NCBI RefSeq assembly: GCF_030546645.1 | Contig: NZ_JAUOTO010000007.1 | Location: 310,001-374,000, forward strand | Direction of reading: 5' to 3' | DNA from: Flavitalea plasmicola | GTDB taxonomy: Bacteria; Bacteroidota; Bacteroidia; Chitinophagales; Chitinophagaceae | Length of the DNA: 64,000 nt | Part shown: positions 23,714-34,175 of the stretch, one piece after another | Position numbering within the stretch: the first letter of the stretch is position 1 | Layout of the letters: the number at the start of each line of letters is the position of its first letter | The notes under the pieces: model-generated | Told to the model about the DNA's origin: nothing | Seen by the model: the letters and a program-made list of their open reading frames with translations, nothing else | The model's database searches: none | Program-made: the position numbers and the translations under genes

Positions 23714-26700
23714 ATGAATTACACCCCTTTACATAAAGTCCGCATCGTCACTGCCGCAGCCCTCTTTGACGGCCACGACGCCGCCATCAACATCATGCGG
23801 CGGCTGCTGCAATCAAAGGGAGCGGAGATCATCCACCTGGGGCACAACCGCTCCGTGGCGGAGATCGTCGAATGCGCCATCGAAGAAGACGTGCAGGGCA
23901 TCGCCATCACCTCCTACCAGGGCGGCCACCTTGAATTCTTCAAATACATGAAAGACCTCCTGGACCAAAACGGCTGTGGGCACATCCGCCTCTTTGGCGG
24001 CGGCGGCGGCACCATCCTTCCCCAGGAGATCCACGAGCTGCAGCAATATGGCATCACCCGCATCTATTCTCCCGATGACGGCCGCCGGATGGGATTGGAA
24101 GGAATGATCGAGGACGTCATCAAACAATGTGATTTCCCCCTCAATGGCAACCCGGCGAACTTTAAAGGCGAAATGAAGCTGGGGGAATGGAAAGACATAA
24201 GAAAGATCGCCAGGGCCATTTCCAACGCTGAGAACGGGACCCAAGGCAATCCCACCGCAGTACCAGCCGACGCACCGCTGGTCGTTGGCATCACAGGCAC
24301 AGGAGGAGCAGGCAAATCATCCGTCACCGACGAGCTGGTCAGACGCTATCTCCATACCTTCACGGACAAGACCATCGCCGTCATCTCCGTCGACCCTTCG
24401 AAGAAAAAGACAGGCGGCGCGCTGCTGGGAGACAGGATCCGTATGAATGCCGTCGCCGGACCCCGCTGCTATATGCGCAGCCTGGCAACCCGGGACAGCG
24501 ACAAAGCCCTCAGCGCCCATGTACAGGAAGCCATCGACATCTGCAAACAGGCCGGCTATGACCTCATCCTCCTGGAATCCGCCGGGGTGGGCCAGAGCGA
24601 CGCGTCCATCCTGGATCACGTCAACCTGAGCATCTACGTGATGACCCCCGAGTACGGGGCCGCCTCCCAATTGGAAAAGATCAACATGCTGGACTATGCC
24701 GACCTGGTCGTGCTCAATAAGTTCGACAAGGCCGGCGCAAAAGACGCCCTCCATGACATCCGCAAACAATACAAACGCAATCACGGCCTCTGGAATGCCA
24801 GGGACGGGGAATTGCCCGTGATAGGGACCATCGCATCGCAATTCAATGACGCCGGCGTCAACGAGCTTTTCGAAAAGCTTATGGGACTGGTAAACCAGAA
24901 AGCATCCGGAAAATTCACCGCCGTCGAATTACACCCGCATCTGAAAGATACGGCCACCCAATCTACCATCATCCCCCCTTCCAGGGTCCGCTATCTCTCC
25001 GAGATCAGCGCCCAGGTAAGGGAGTACAATAAGCTGACGGACGAACAGGCCGCCGTCGCTTCCAAACTTTACAAACTCGACGGCGTGATCAAAGACCTGC
25101 CCGCCGGGTCCCCTGCCGCCCAAACACTCCAGGATCAGCAAGCCAAGCTCGAAAAACAGCTCTTCCCCGTCTGTAAAAAGCTCATCGACGAATGGGAAGA
25201 TACCAAGGCTCGTTATCAAAAGGAGTTCTTCGAATACGATGTAAGGGGAAAGATCATCCGGCAGCCCTTGTACACCGAATCGCTCTCTCACCTCCCCATA
25301 CCCAAGATCGCCGTACCGCGTTACCATGACTGGGGAGATATCCTGCGCTGGCGGCTCCAGGAGAACTTTCCCGGAAAATATCCTTTCACGGCCGGCAGCT
25401 TTCCCCTGAAAAGGGTAGAAGAAGATCCCACCCGGATGTTTGCAGGAGAAGGAGGACCGGAACGCACCAACAAACGGTTCCACTACGTTTCCGTCGATCA
25501 ACCCGCCAAACGTCTCAGCACGGCTTTCGACTCCGTCACCCTGTACGGCGAAGACCCCGACCCCCGGCCGGACATCTATGGCAAAGTTGGCAACGCAGGC
25601 GTCAGCATCGCTACGGTGGACGACGCAAAAAAACTGTACAGCGGCTTTGACCTTTGTGATCCACGTACGTCGGTGAGCATGACCATCAATGGCCCTGCGC
25701 CTATATTGTTAGCCTTCTTCATGAATGCTGCCATCGACCAGCGATGTGAAAAATACCTGGACAGCATCAGTGGATGGGAATCAGCAGAAGCCATCATCCG
25801 GAAAAAGTATGAGAAGACCGGCAAACCCATCTACTACAATCCGTCCCATCCGGGCCGGCTTCCCGAAGGCAACAATGGCCTGGGCTTAAGACTATTGGGA
25901 ATGAGTGCCGATGAGGTCCTGCCTCCCGAAGTCTACAGCAAAATAAAGGCGGAAGCCCTGGCCCAGGTGAGAGGTACTGTGCAAGCCGACATCCTGAAGG
26001 AAGATCAGGCGCAGAACACCTGTATCTTCAGCACCGAGTTCGCGCTCCGGCTGATGGGAGACGTACAGGCTTATTTCATCGAAAAAGACGTCCGTAACTT
26101 TTACAGCGTATCCATCAGCGGCTACCACATCGCCGAAGCCGGCGCCAACCCCATCACCCAGCTGGCCTTCACCTTGGCCAACGGGTTCACCTACGTGGAG
26201 TACTATCTTTCAAGAGGAATGGACATCGACGATTTCGCGCCCAACCTCTCGTTCTTTTTCAGCAATGGGATGGACCCTGAATACAGCGTCATCGGCCGGG
26301 TGGCAAGACGCATCTGGGCCAAAGCCATCAAACACCTTTACAAAGGCAACAGCAGGAGCCAGAAGCTGAAATACCACATACAGACCAGCGGCAGGAGCCT
26401 GCACGCCCAGGAGATCGATTTCAATGACATCCGCACCACGCTGCAAGCCCTGTATGCGATCTATGACAACTGCAACTCCCTTCACACCAATGCCTATGAC
26501 GAAGCCATTACCACTCCCACCGAAGAAAGCGTGCGCAGGGCAATGGCCATCCAGCTCATTATCAACCGCGAGCTGGGCAGCGCAAGAACGGAGAACTTCA
26601 CACAAGGCAGCTTTGCCATGGAAGCGCTCACCGACCTGGTAGAAGCAGCCGTTATGACCGAATTCGACAAGCTGACGGACAGGGGAGGAGTGCTGGGCGC

Positions 26701-27070
26701 GATGGAAAGAATGTACCAGCGTAACAAGATACAGGAAGAAAGCCTCTACTATGAAAGCCTGAAGCACAGCGGCGAGCTGCCGATCATCGGCGTAAATACT
26801 TTCCTGAATAAAAAAGGATCGCCTACCATGCTGCCGGGAGAGGTTATCCGCAGCACCACGGAGGAAAAGGACCAGCAGATCCACAACCTCCGGTCCTTCC
26901 GCAAAAGGAATGAAGAAAACAGCGGAATGATGCTCAAAAGACTAAAAGAAGCCGCCGTCAATAACGGGAATTTATTTACGGAACTAATGGAGACCGTGAA
27001 ATATTGCAGCCTGGGCCAGATCACCCATGCCCTTTATGAAGTTGGTGGCCAATACCGCCGCAATATGTAA
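23714..27070 (+). CDS. icmF: Fused isobutyryl-CoA mutase (B12-dependent)
   Basis: An 1118-aa three-part protein. Residues 1-140 are the cobalamin-binding domain with [14 protein letters not shown] (His21 being the cobalt ligand position of DxHxxG). Residues about 150-420 are the MeaI-like G-protein chaperone with Walker A GTGGAGKS (195-202) and LNKFDKAG. The rest is the mutase TIM barrel plus linker ([36 protein letters not shown]). It interconverts isobutyryl-CoA and n-butyryl-CoA. IcmF is one chain; methylmalonyl-CoA mutase keeps its chaperone separate. It is 26 bp upstream of glucokinase. The substrate range beyond butyryl types is open. Confidence 0.95.
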   Translation: MNYTPLHKVRIVTAAALFDGHDAAINIMRRLLQSKGAEIIHLGHNRSVAEIVECAIEEDVQGIAITSYQGGHLEFFKYMKDLLDQNGCGHIRLFGGGGGTILPQEIHELQQYGITRIYSPDDGRRMGLEGMIEDVIKQCDFPLNGNPANFKGEMKLGEWKDIRKIARAISNAENGTQGNPTAVPADAPLVVGITGTGGAGKSSVTDELVRRYLHTFTDKTIAVISVDPSKKKTGGALLGDRIRMNAVAGPRCYMRSLATRDSDKALSAHVQEAIDICKQAGYDLILLESAGVGQSDASILDHVNLSIYVMTPEYGAASQLEKINMLDYADLVVLNKFDKAGAKDALHDIRKQYKRNHGLWNARDGELPVIGTIASQFNDAGVNELFEKLMGLVNQKASGKFTAVELHPHLKDTATQSTIIPPSRVRYLSEISAQVREYNKLTDEQAAVASKLYKLDGVIKDLPAGSPAAQTLQDQQAKLEKQLFPVCKKLIDEWEDTKARYQKEFFEYDVRGKIIRQPLYTESLSHLPIPKIAVPRYHDWGDILRWRLQENFPGKYPFTAGSFPLKRVEEDPTRMFAGEGGPERTNKRFHYVSVDQPAKRLSTAFDSVTLYGEDPDPRPDIYGKVGNAGVSIATVDDAKKLYSGFDLCDPRTSVSMTINGPAPILLAFFMNAAIDQRCEKYLDSISGWESAEAIIRKKYEKTGKPIYYNPSHPGRLPEGNNGLGLRLLGMSADEVLPPEVYSKIKAEALAQVRGTVQADILKEDQAQNTCIFSTEFALRLMGDVQAYFIEKDVRNFYSVSISGYHIAEAGANPITQLAFTLANGFTYVEYYLSRGMDIDDFAPNLSFFFSNGMDPEYSVIGRVARRIWAKAIKHLYKGNSRSQKLKYHIQTSGRSLHAQEIDFNDIRTTLQALYAIYDNCNSLHTNAYDEAITTPTEESVRRAMAIQLIINRELGSARTENFTQGSFAMEALTDLVEAAVMTEFDKLTDRGGVLGAMERMYQRNKIQEESLYYESLKHSGELPIIGVNTFLNKKGSPTMLPGEVIRSTTEEKDQQIHNLRSFRKRNEENSGMMLKRLKEAAVNNGNLFTELMETVKYCSLGQITHALYEVGGQYRRNM

Positions 27071-27096
27071 CTTTACGCCGGTCAAAATTCACCAGC

Positions 27097-28122
27097 ATGG
27101 CAAATAACCTGAGGATCCCTGTCGCATTCAAAAATGATAAGACACTTTCATCCACCATCCTGGCCGGCGACGTCGGAGGCACAAAAACCAATATAGCGCT
27201 GTACAAGATTGAGAACGGGACCTTCACCCTGCAAAAGGAAAAAAGATACCCTTCGAAAGATTACCGTTCCCTGGAAGATATTATCCATGATTTCTCCGGC
27301 GGCGCATTGCCCGATCGTATATGCGCGGCCGTGGCCGGACCAGTGATCAAAGGCAAGAGCAAATTAACCAACCTCTCCTGGAACCTCGATAGCGAAGCCC
27401 TCAGCGGATCTTTACAACGACCCGTCGCCTTTATCAATGACCTGGAGGCGACAGCCTACGGACTGGCAGGCCTGCAGGAAAACGAACGGGCCCTCATTGC
27501 ACCCGGAGATGCGGCAGCCAGTGGCAACATCGCCATCATCGCCCCGGGAACAGGCCTGGGTGAAGCCGGCCTCTACTGGGATGGACAAGCCTATCATCCT
27601 TTCGCCACGGAAGGAGGGCACAGTGACTTCGCCCCACGCAATGAAACAGATATCGAGCTGTTCCGTTATCTGCAGCAACAGTTCGGACATGTCAGCTGGG
27701 AACGGGTGGTTTCAGGCATGGGCATCAAAACCCTCTACCATTTCTGCACCGAAGCAAAGAGAGAAATGGTTCCCGAATGGCTGACAAAAAGAATGGCGAC
27801 GGAAGACCCTGCAGCCGTCATCAGCCAGGCGGCCTTGCATCACGAAGACCCCGTATGCGCTGAAGTGATGGACCTCTTCGTTCGCTTCCTTGCCACGGAA
27901 GCTTCCAGCCTGGTGCTGAAGATGATGGCCACGGGCGGGCTATACCTTGCCGGCGGCATTCCCCCGAAGATCTTACCGCTCCTTCAAAACGAAAACTGGG
28001 AAAAGAACTTCGACAACAACGGACGTATGCACGACCTCTCGGAAAAAGTTCCCGTATATGTCGTTCTAAACGATAAGATGGCTTTAATGGGTGCTGCATA
28101 TTATGGCGCCTATAATATGTGA
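27097..28122 (+). CDS. glk: Glucokinase
   Basis: A 341-aa enzyme phosphorylating glucose with ATP to glucose-6-phosphate. It is a member of the Glk family (not ROK): ILAGDVGGTKTNIALYKI (ATP phosphate loop, near residue 22), FINDLEATAYGL with the catalytic Asp, GTGLGEAGL, and EGGHSDFAPRNETDIEL (sugar binding). It lacks the ROK zinc motif CxCGxxGCxE. It follows icmF by 26 bp, probably as an operon, without an obvious metabolic link. It could use the glucose released by the trehalase at 14205-15794. Confidence 0.94.
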   Translation: MANNLRIPVAFKNDKTLSSTILAGDVGGTKTNIALYKIENGTFTLQKEKRYPSKDYRSLEDIIHDFSGGALPDRICAAVAGPVIKGKSKLTNLSWNLDSEALSGSLQRPVAFINDLEATAYGLAGLQENERALIAPGDAAASGNIAIIAPGTGLGEAGLYWDGQAYHPFATEGGHSDFAPRNETDIELFRYLQQQFGHVSWERVVSGMGIKTLYHFCTEAKREMVPEWLTKRMATEDPAAVISQAALHHEDPVCAEVMDLFVRFLATEASSLVLKMMATGGLYLAGGIPPKILPLLQNENWEKNFDNNGRMHDLSEKVPVYVVLNDKMALMGAAYYGAYNM

Positions 28123-28259
28123 AAAAAACCTATATTTACGCCGTCTGATATTTCTCATTATTCTTCCTCTTTCCGCCTGACCCGGCGTTAACGCCTTCGC
28201 ATACCCACATCCAGCCTTCGCAGCTAACCATTTTTGCTCACTTTTCAAACCTTCACAAA

Positions 28260-28835
28260 ATGGAACCATTTTTGTCGATGATCCTATTATGGCCCTGTAA
28301 CTTCAATCCCAGGGGATGGGCCTTCTGCCAGGGACAGCTGCTGTCCATTGCACAAAACACCGCTCTCTTCTCCTTGTTGGGCACCATTTATGGCGGCAAT
28401 GGCCAGACCACTTTTGCCTTGCCGGACTTCAGAGGCCGTGTGCCGGTGGGCGTAGGCCAGGCCCCGGGCGCCAGCATGTATGACCTTGGCCAGGTAGGCG
28501 GCACGGAGTCCACAACACTCACGATCAATCAAATGCCTGCGCATACCCATGCTGTTGCAGTTACCCTGACGGTCAAGGCGTCTAATGCGCAGGCCACCGA
28601 CAGCGCGCCCACTGCCACCGTCAATACGCCGGCGGCGCCTTACGATACGCTGAATGCCAGCGCCATCGCCGGTTACAACAACCAGGCTCCGAATACGGCG
28701 CTGAATATTGGCGGCGGCGCCGCTTCTGGCGTCACTGCCGTTGCGGGAGCCAGCCAGCCGGTGACCATCATGCAATCTTACCTGGCCGTGAATTATATCA
28801 TCGCCCTCCAGGGCATATTCCCGTCCCGTGATTGA
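28260..28835 (+). CDS. Phage tail-collar-domain protein (MdpB-like)
   Basis: A 191-aa protein. The N-terminal collar domain reads FLSMILLWPCNFNPRGWAFC, CQGQLLSIAQNTALFSLLGT and TTFALPDFRGRVPVGVGQ (residues about 3-70). A repetitive Ala/Thr-rich middle follows, then AVNYIIALQGIFPSRD, the usual C-terminal signature. Related proteins are short-tail-fibre fragments, and in many Bacteroidota chromosomes also stand-alone extracellular proteins. No other tail, capsid or lysis gene is nearby, so a prophage is not indicated. It is followed by an unsecreted binding-protein homologue and a type IX cargo, which is the interesting context. Confidence 0.85.
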   Translation: MEPFLSMILLWPCNFNPRGWAFCQGQLLSIAQNTALFSLLGTIYGGNGQTTFALPDFRGRVPVGVGQAPGASMYDLGQVGGTESTTLTINQMPAHTHAVAVTLTVKASNAQATDSAPTATVNTPAAPYDTLNASAIAGYNNQAPNTALNIGGGAASGVTAVAGASQPVTIMQSYLAVNYIIALQGIFPSRD

Positions 28836-28860
28836 TATTCTGGCGGCTTCAGGTATAAGT

Positions 28861-30021
28861 ATGCCCAAAAACCAACAGCTGAAACTGGGATGGCTATTCC
28901 CTTACTCGGGTATTTTCACGCACCTGAAAAAGGATCTTCAGCAGGGGTTGGCCCTGGGTTGGGGTGACGGGCGCGGGGACATCGTTCTCGCCCCTCACCC
29001 GGCCTTCATCCAGACAGGAAGTCTCAGGGACACGGAAGATGCCCTGAAAAAACTATTGCTCTATGACGAGGTGGACCTGGTGATGGGGGTTGTCAGCACT
29101 AAAGTTGCCCGCAGCATTATACCGCTGTTGGAGCAGCGGCGGACCCCTCTCCTCTTGCTGAACCTGGGAGCCGATATCCCTACCAGCGACCTGCAGTCCC
29201 CCTATCTGCTGTACAACAGCCTGCATCTCTGGAAAAGTCAATGGGCAATAGGTAGATGGGCGCAAAAGAAATACGGAGGGGAGCCGGCTATCAATCTGTC
29301 CATATATGAGGCCGGTTACAGCCTCCATGAGACTTTTAAGGCGGGCGTAGCAGCCGCCGGGGCCGAAACGGTAAAACTGAACATCGTCAAAAACTTTGCT
29401 CCTTTGCCGGACGTGAGACCACTTATTCAATACCTCATTGCACAACAACCCGCCCACGCCCATGCGCTGTTGTCGGGAAAAGAAGGAGAGCTTTTTCTCC
29501 GGCTGTTCAACGAACAGGGCCTGCATTCGAAAATAGCGTTGACGGTCAACCCCTTCATCGTGGAGGATGGCTTGCCTTCCGGGATCACCGACGGCACAGC
29601 TATGCACAACGCCATCACCTGGTCCCGGGACCTGGACACTGTAGCCAACAGGCAATTTGTAGAAGGATACCAGGCACGCTTTGATGAATACCCCCATGCT
29701 TTTACCCTATTGGCTTATGAGGCGGGACTTGCATTGGCCGCCGCCGTTCAGACCATCCCCGGAAAGATCGACGGCGCCAGCCTGGCCAATGCCCTGGAAA
29801 ATGCCCGGCCGACCGGCCCCCGGGGCAAGCTTAGCCTTTCCACCCGCCCCCTTCAAACGCAAATGCCCGTGTATATAAGGCAGTCCGTCATCGCCCCTGC
29901 AGCTGACCAGCATCCTAACAAGATCATTGAAATATTGACCGGAATAGAATGGAATGCCCCTTCTCTCATCACCCAACAGCCCTTTTCCAGTGGTTGGCAA
30001 AACCCTTACTTGTGTGTTTGA
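28861..30021 (+). CDS. Branched-chain amino-acid-type substrate-binding protein homologue without signal peptide
   Basis: A 386-aa protein from the ATG at 28861 (MPKNQQLKLGWLFPYSGIFT). The Peripla_BP_6 fold is visible: LGWLFPYSGIFTHLKKDLQQG, DEVDLVMGVVSTKVARSII, then AINLSIYEAGYSLHETFKAG and LLAYEAGLALAAAVQTIPGK. Periplasmic receptors have a secretion signal; this one has none, even from the GTG at 28828, and no permease or ATPase gene follows. It could be a cytoplasmic ligand-sensing protein, or be exported in another way. It is placed just after a collar-domain gene and before a type IX cargo gene. Confidence 0.78.
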   Translation: MPKNQQLKLGWLFPYSGIFTHLKKDLQQGLALGWGDGRGDIVLAPHPAFIQTGSLRDTEDALKKLLLYDEVDLVMGVVSTKVARSIIPLLEQRRTPLLLLNLGADIPTSDLQSPYLLYNSLHLWKSQWAIGRWAQKKYGGEPAINLSIYEAGYSLHETFKAGVAAAGAETVKLNIVKNFAPLPDVRPLIQYLIAQQPAHAHALLSGKEGELFLRLFNEQGLHSKIALTVNPFIVEDGLPSGITDGTAMHNAITWSRDLDTVANRQFVEGYQARFDEYPHAFTLLAYEAGLALAAAVQTIPGKIDGASLANALENARPTGPRGKLSLSTRPLQTQMPVYIRQSVIAPAADQHPNKIIEILTGIEWNAPSLITQQPFSSGWQNPYLCV

Positions 30022-30036
30022 CAAAAATGAAACAAC

Positions 30037-31191
30037 ATGAAACCATCATTTCACCTGATCCTCGCCGTCAGCCTCCTGATGGCGCATACCTGCTACGCGA
30101 CAGCTCCTTCCATAGGCACCACGAATTTCAACTCCCTGACGACAGGAGCACTTTTTGCAGGCGCGTCTTCCCCCGCAACAGCCTCGAATGTTGGCTCCCT
30201 GGGCTGGAATTTTACATTGTCTACCGACGGGGGATTTATATCGGCATCCATAAGTTCAGCCGGCGTCACGGGGGCAAGTGATGTTTGCATCCGGATGAAC
30301 CGGTCGACATTGGGCTTCGCCGTCACAAGTTTGGCTACCCTTAGTAATGACGGCTCCGCATTTAAGCTGAACCATGCTTATCTCAAGGTCAACCTTTTTT
30401 CCGGTGCCTCCGCAGACATGACGCTCACTGGTTATCGCAACGGCACAGCCGTGACGGGCGCCATCAAAACCATTACGGGCATCACCACTAGCACCTGGAC
30501 AAACTTCGATGTCAGCGCCATAGCCGCCTTCAGCAATGTCACGGAATTCAGGTTCACCCAGGCAGGCAGCACCAGCGCAGTCGTCAGCTTCGCCGTGATC
30601 GATGAAATAGATATATCCGCGGCCGTCCCCCTTCCCCTTACCCTTGACCTTTTCAGCGGACAGCGCCAGGACAACACCGTCCTCCTGCATTGGACCACGC
30701 TACTGGAACAAAATACAGCCTGGTTCGAGATACAACGTGCGGCAGACGCAACAAATTACGAAGCAGTAGGAAAAGTCCGGGCATCCGGTAACAGCAGATC
30801 CCCGGTGAACTATGCGTTCGTCGACGACCTCCCCGCACCTGCAGCCCCCAGGTATTTTTATCGCCTGAAAATGGCAGACATGGATGGCCGTTTTACCTAT
30901 AGCCCCATCATCAGCATCGGCGTTCCTTCCGGCGCCCTTGATCTCACCGCCTACCCCAATCCCATGACAAACACCACGACGCTGACCGTCCCCTCCAACA
31001 CCCCGGCCATCGCCCTGCTCACGGTGACGGATATGTATGGACGAAAGATACTCGTCCGATCGGTGCATCTCCAAAAAGGGAATAATATATTACCGCTGCT
31101 CTTTTTCCAGGGCCTTGGAAAAGGCATCTACCAGCTGAGCCTTGCCACACATGAAAAAACAGGAACCGTCCGCTTGCTGAAGACCGACTAA
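30037..31191 (+). CDS. Secreted protein with type IX secretion C-terminal sorting domain
   Basis: A 384-aa protein with signal peptide (HLILAVSLLMAHTCYA) and an Ala/Ser/Thr-rich N-terminal half (STDGGFISASISSAGVTGAS) that looks like a beta-sandwich. A fibronectin-like stretch follows (VLLHWTTLLEQNTAWFEIQR), and then the type A sorting domain: LDLTAYPNPMTNTTTLTVPS, IALLTVTDMYGRKIL and KGIYQLSLATHEKTGTVRLLK. It should be exported by the type IX system and anchored or released. It is 15 bp after the binding-protein homologue, so the three genes (from 28260) may be one transcript. Confidence 0.85.
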   Translation: MKPSFHLILAVSLLMAHTCYATAPSIGTTNFNSLTTGALFAGASSPATASNVGSLGWNFTLSTDGGFISASISSAGVTGASDVCIRMNRSTLGFAVTSLATLSNDGSAFKLNHAYLKVNLFSGASADMTLTGYRNGTAVTGAIKTITGITTSTWTNFDVSAIAAFSNVTEFRFTQAGSTSAVVSFAVIDEIDISAAVPLPLTLDLFSGQRQDNTVLLHWTTLLEQNTAWFEIQRAADATNYEAVGKVRASGNSRSPVNYAFVDDLPAPAAPRYFYRLKMADMDGRFTYSPIISIGVPSGALDLTAYPNPMTNTTTLTVPSNTPAIALLTVTDMYGRKILVRSVHLQKGNNILPLLFFQGLGKGIYQLSLATHEKTGTVRLLKTD

Positions 31192-31925
31192 TCATACAGT
31201 ACCTGGCATTTTTCACAATAAAAGGCCCGGCGTTGCCGCTTCCCCAGTTTGGCTACTTTCACCAGTGGGTTGCCGTCCCGGGGGCAGATCTTTTTGGTAT
31301 GCGCCAGCCAATGCTTTCTCAATTCAAACGCTTTTTTCCATCGCAGGAAATCAAAACTGTAATTCCGGGCCTCTTTTATCATCTCCGTCAGCTTGCGGGG
31401 CGGTAAGGCGCCTACCTTGCTCAGCGGATGAACACGGATGCGAAAGAGCACTTCATTCTTGATGATATTGCCTACCCCTGCAAAAACATCCTGGTCCAGC
31501 AAAGCGTCGCAGACCAACGAATCCGGCATCTCTTTTAATTTTTTCCGGGCCTTGCGGGGATCCCATTGATCGTTCATCACATCGGCGCTCCAGTCATAGA
31601 CCTCATCGGCAGCAGCTTCCAGCAGCTTCACCGAGCAGGCATAAAAATACAGGGCGCCCCTTGCAAAGCGGAGGCATAGCCGGGGATGGGCCTTCGTCTT
31701 TTCATCAATGCTGTAAGACCCGAAAAGCATAAAATGTATGCGGATCGTTTGTTCCGGCAGGCAGATAAGAAAATGCTTGCCCCAGCTCCTGAGATCAACC
31801 ACTTTCCGGCCTGCCAGCAATGTCTTATCTATCGTTTTTGTATTGCCGGTGACCTCCAGTATTTTCTTCCCTTTAAAACCTTGCACCTGCTCTTTTAAAA
31901 TGACAATGGATGGACCTTCCGGCAT
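31188..31925 (-). CDS. Fpg/Nei-family DNA glycosylase
   Basis: A 245-aa base-excision-repair enzyme. MPEGPSIVILKEQ carries the catalytic Pro2 and Glu3, and WGKHFLICL is the conserved strand with the beta-elimination Lys. The H2TH region is LVCDALLDQDVFAGVGNIIKNE. The C-terminal zinc-finger region (ICPRDGNPLVKVAKLGKR ... YCEKCQ) has only three Cys in the visible set, so the fourth ligand would have to be another residue. It removes oxidised bases and nicks DNA. Its end overlaps the type IX cargo gene by 4 nt tail-to-tail. Confidence 0.88.
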   Translation of the reverse strand: MPEGPSIVILKEQVQGFKGKKILEVTGNTKTIDKTLLAGRKVVDLRSWGKHFLICLPEQTIRIHFMLFGSYSIDEKTKAHPRLCLRFARGALYFYACSVKLLEAAADEVYDWSADVMNDQWDPRKARKKLKEMPDSLVCDALLDQDVFAGVGNIIKNEVLFRIRVHPLSKVGALPPRKLTEMIKEARNYSFDFLRWKKAFELRKHWLAHTKKICPRDGNPLVKVAKLGKRQRRAFYCEKCQVLYD

Positions 31926-32130
31926 AAAACATATTATTTTTGGAAGTAATGCAAAAGCCAGACCCGGGACATTCGTTCGAATACTACAATCATCTAAGGT
32001 TTCGATACAGGGCAGCCCTAAATAAAACCATTAAAAATTTAAATCGCGACACGGGGAAAAAATCTAAGCGATGATCGCGCCTTAATTTTAGGGCCTTATC
32101 TCTTAGATCACGGTTAAAGGAATTCTGATT

Positions 32131-32295
32131 ATGTTTGACACCCCTGAACAAAAGGCGCAAAAGGCCAGGGCATTGAAAAAATTAATGTCCAAATGGTTGT
32201 CCGTACAGGCCACGGAAGGCAAAGCGAACGTATTGATTGCTAAAAATCCGGAAATAAAGCCGGTAAGGCGACAGCGGAAGACCTCTTCCAGGTGA
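32131..32295 (+). CDS. Small basic protein (54 aa), hypothetical
   Basis: The ATG at 32131 is preceded by AAAGGA about 10 bp upstream, a rare Shine-Dalgarno-like match in this window. The product starts MFDTPEQKAQKARALKK and ends RRQRKTSSR. It is very rich in Lys and Arg and has no signal peptide, like small nucleic-acid-binding proteins. The gap it occupies (31926-32321) otherwise has no gene. No family is recognised, and chance cannot be excluded. Confidence 0.45.
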   Translation: MFDTPEQKAQKARALKKLMSKWLSVQATEGKANVLIAKNPEIKPVRRQRKTSSR

Positions 32296-32321
32296 TAGGT
32301 ATCCGTCGAACAGACGCAATC

Positions 32322-33536
32322 TCAGAACATACGCAGCTGCTGGACCCTGGATCGACCCGCAGGCGGTCGTGCTTTGCCAAAAACGGTCCTTCCCCCATGC
32401 ATCCAGGACTCGTCCCGTTCTTTTTCTATGAGCTGGTCGAGCCCCCCGGTAGGCGTAAAATCCTTTTCTGCCTTACGCGCCAGCTCACTTAGCTGCCGGA
32501 TCGCCTCTTTCTTATCGGACTGCCCGACCTTTGCTTTATGCACAGCCGTCTGCAAAATGCTGATCGTCTCGTCATATACTTTTATAGGCACGGGAAAGGG
32601 ATGACCATCCTTCCCTCCATGCGCAAATGCAAACCGCGCAGGGTCCCTGAACCGCACAGGCGTTCCATGGATCACTTCGCTCACCAATGCCAGTGATTGC
32701 AACGTACGCGGTCCGACGCCTTCCAGCAACAATAGTTCTTCGAAATCGGAAGGCTGCTTTTCATGGGCCAGCCATAATACGGCGCCCAGTCTTTTCAGGT
32801 CCACATCTTCTGTACGAACGTCATGATGCGAAGGCATTACCAGCTGCTGTATATCCTGCATCATATGCTCCGGCTTCTCCCGGCTGATGGTAAGCACGCC
32901 ATTACGGGCAGGGTTGGCCGCCGTATCCGCCATGTTGAGGATCATGCCCTGGTTAGCCCCGCAAATGGCAGTATGAGGGCCATTTACAAATGAAGCGAGA
33001 TTGGCCGAATGCCAGTGGTAGCGCCTGGCCATCGAATTGCCTTCGCTCATCCCCTGCTGGATCACCGTCCACTGCCCCTCATCGCTGAGGACAAAACTGT
33101 GCATGTACAATTGAAACCCGTCCTGAACGGCCGTATTATCAACTTTCGCGCTCAGCTTGCTGCATCTCACCAACGCATCGCCATCCAGACCCGTGCTTTC
33201 GCAGACTTTCCGTATCTCCTCCGGCGCCTGCCGCGAAAATTTTCCCTTTCCCCCGCAGATATAGATCCCCAGTTCCCGCGAGTGCGGGTTGATAGCCCTC
33301 TTTAAAGCGCCCATCACCGAAGTGGTAACGCCGGAAGAATGCCAGTCCATACCCATGACGGCGCCAAGGCTCTGGAACCAAAAAGGATCGCTGAGCCGCC
33401 GGATCACCTCCGTCTTGCCATAATCGGCGATCAATGCTTCCGTAATGGCCAGCCCCAGCTTGGCCATACGTTCGGACAACCAGGTTGGAACATAGCCATA
33501 ATGTAAGGGAAGATCTGCGGCGCCCGAGCGTTTCAT
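32322..33536 (-). CDS. DUF763 domain-containing protein
   Basis: A 404-aa protein matching DUF763: MKRSGAADLPLHYGYVPTWL at the start, GMDWHSSGVTTSVMGALKRA, ANLASFVNGPHTAICG, and EELLLLEGVGPRTLQSLAL (a helix-hairpin-helix-like loop), which suggests nucleic-acid contact. The activity is not established to my knowledge. The neighbouring Nei-like glycosylase on the same strand gives weak support to a DNA-repair setting. Start at the ATG at 33536. Confidence 0.85.
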   Translation of the reverse strand: MKRSGAADLPLHYGYVPTWLSERMAKLGLAITEALIADYGKTEVIRRLSDPFWFQSLGAVMGMDWHSSGVTTSVMGALKRAINPHSRELGIYICGGKGKFSRQAPEEIRKVCESTGLDGDALVRCSKLSAKVDNTAVQDGFQLYMHSFVLSDEGQWTVIQQGMSEGNSMARRYHWHSANLASFVNGPHTAICGANQGMILNMADTAANPARNGVLTISREKPEHMMQDIQQLVMPSHHDVRTEDVDLKRLGAVLWLAHEKQPSDFEELLLLEGVGPRTLQSLALVSEVIHGTPVRFRDPARFAFAHGGKDGHPFPVPIKVYDETISILQTAVHKAKVGQSDKKEAIRQLSELARKAEKDFTPTGGLDQLIEKERDESWMHGGRTVFGKARPPAGRSRVQQLRMF

Positions 33537-33590
33537 ACTAACGAAATTAGCAAATTATGGGCAATAATCCACACCCCCAAAAGATCAATC

Positions 33591-34175
33591 TCACCCCTGG
33601 TGAGCGGTCGAATGGCTATAGGCCACAGGGGAATGCTGCCCTTCCTTCACCTCTTCGATGGTTTTCCTGTTAAAAGCTTCCAGGTCCCTGGGCGTACGGC
33701 TGGTCACCAGCCCATTGTCGGTGACGACCTCCTTGTCAACCCAAAGCACGCCCGCATTTTGCAGGTCGGTACGCAAAGAAGGATAGGAGGTCATATTCCT
33801 TCCTTCTATCAGACCCGTCTCTATCAGCAATTGAGGTCCATGACAGATAGCCGCCACCGGCTTGCCGCTCTCCAGGAAATGTTGCGCGAATTCCACAGCT
33901 TTCTTATTCAGCCGCAGCTGATCGGGATTCAATACCCCTCCGGGAAGGACAAGGGCATCAAAATCCTCCGCCTGCGCACTCTCCAGCTGAATATCCACCG
34001 GTAGCTCAATGGACCAGTGATCATGGTCCCAGGCCTTCACTTTTTCTTTCTGCGGCGAAACGATCTTCACCTCGGCGCCGGCTTCCTCCAAAGCCTTTTT
34101 GGGACTGGTAAGCTCTACTTCTTCAAAGCCGTTCTCCGTGAGGATAGCGACCTTCTTGCCTGATAATGTTGCCAT
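33591..34175 (-). CDS. DJ-1/PfpI-family protein (YhbO/PfpI type)
   Basis: A 194-aa protein from the ATG at 34175 (MATLSGKKVAILTENGFEEV); a longer frame from 34346 adds a low-complexity extension and is rejected. The PfpI signature includes FDALVLPGGVLNPDQLR, AAICHGPQLLIETG with Cys-His, and RTPRDLEAF at the end of the fold. Members act as deglycases or chaperone-like stress proteins. It is distinct from the DJ-1 paralogue at 6827-7441, which has a different elbow. Confidence 0.88.
   Translation of the reverse strand: MATLSGKKVAILTENGFEEVELTSPKKALEEAGAEVKIVSPQKEKVKAWDHDHWSIELPVDIQLESAQAEDFDALVLPGGVLNPDQLRLNKKAVEFAQHFLESGKPVAAICHGPQLLIETGLIEGRNMTSYPSLRTDLQNAGVLWVDKEVVTDNGLVTSRTPRDLEAFNRKTIEEVKEGQHSPVAYSHSTAHQG

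Noticed and set aside
28260-28835. Collar-domain gene as a prophage mark
   Set aside because: No capsid, tail, terminase, lysis or integrase gene within the window; composition like the neighbours.
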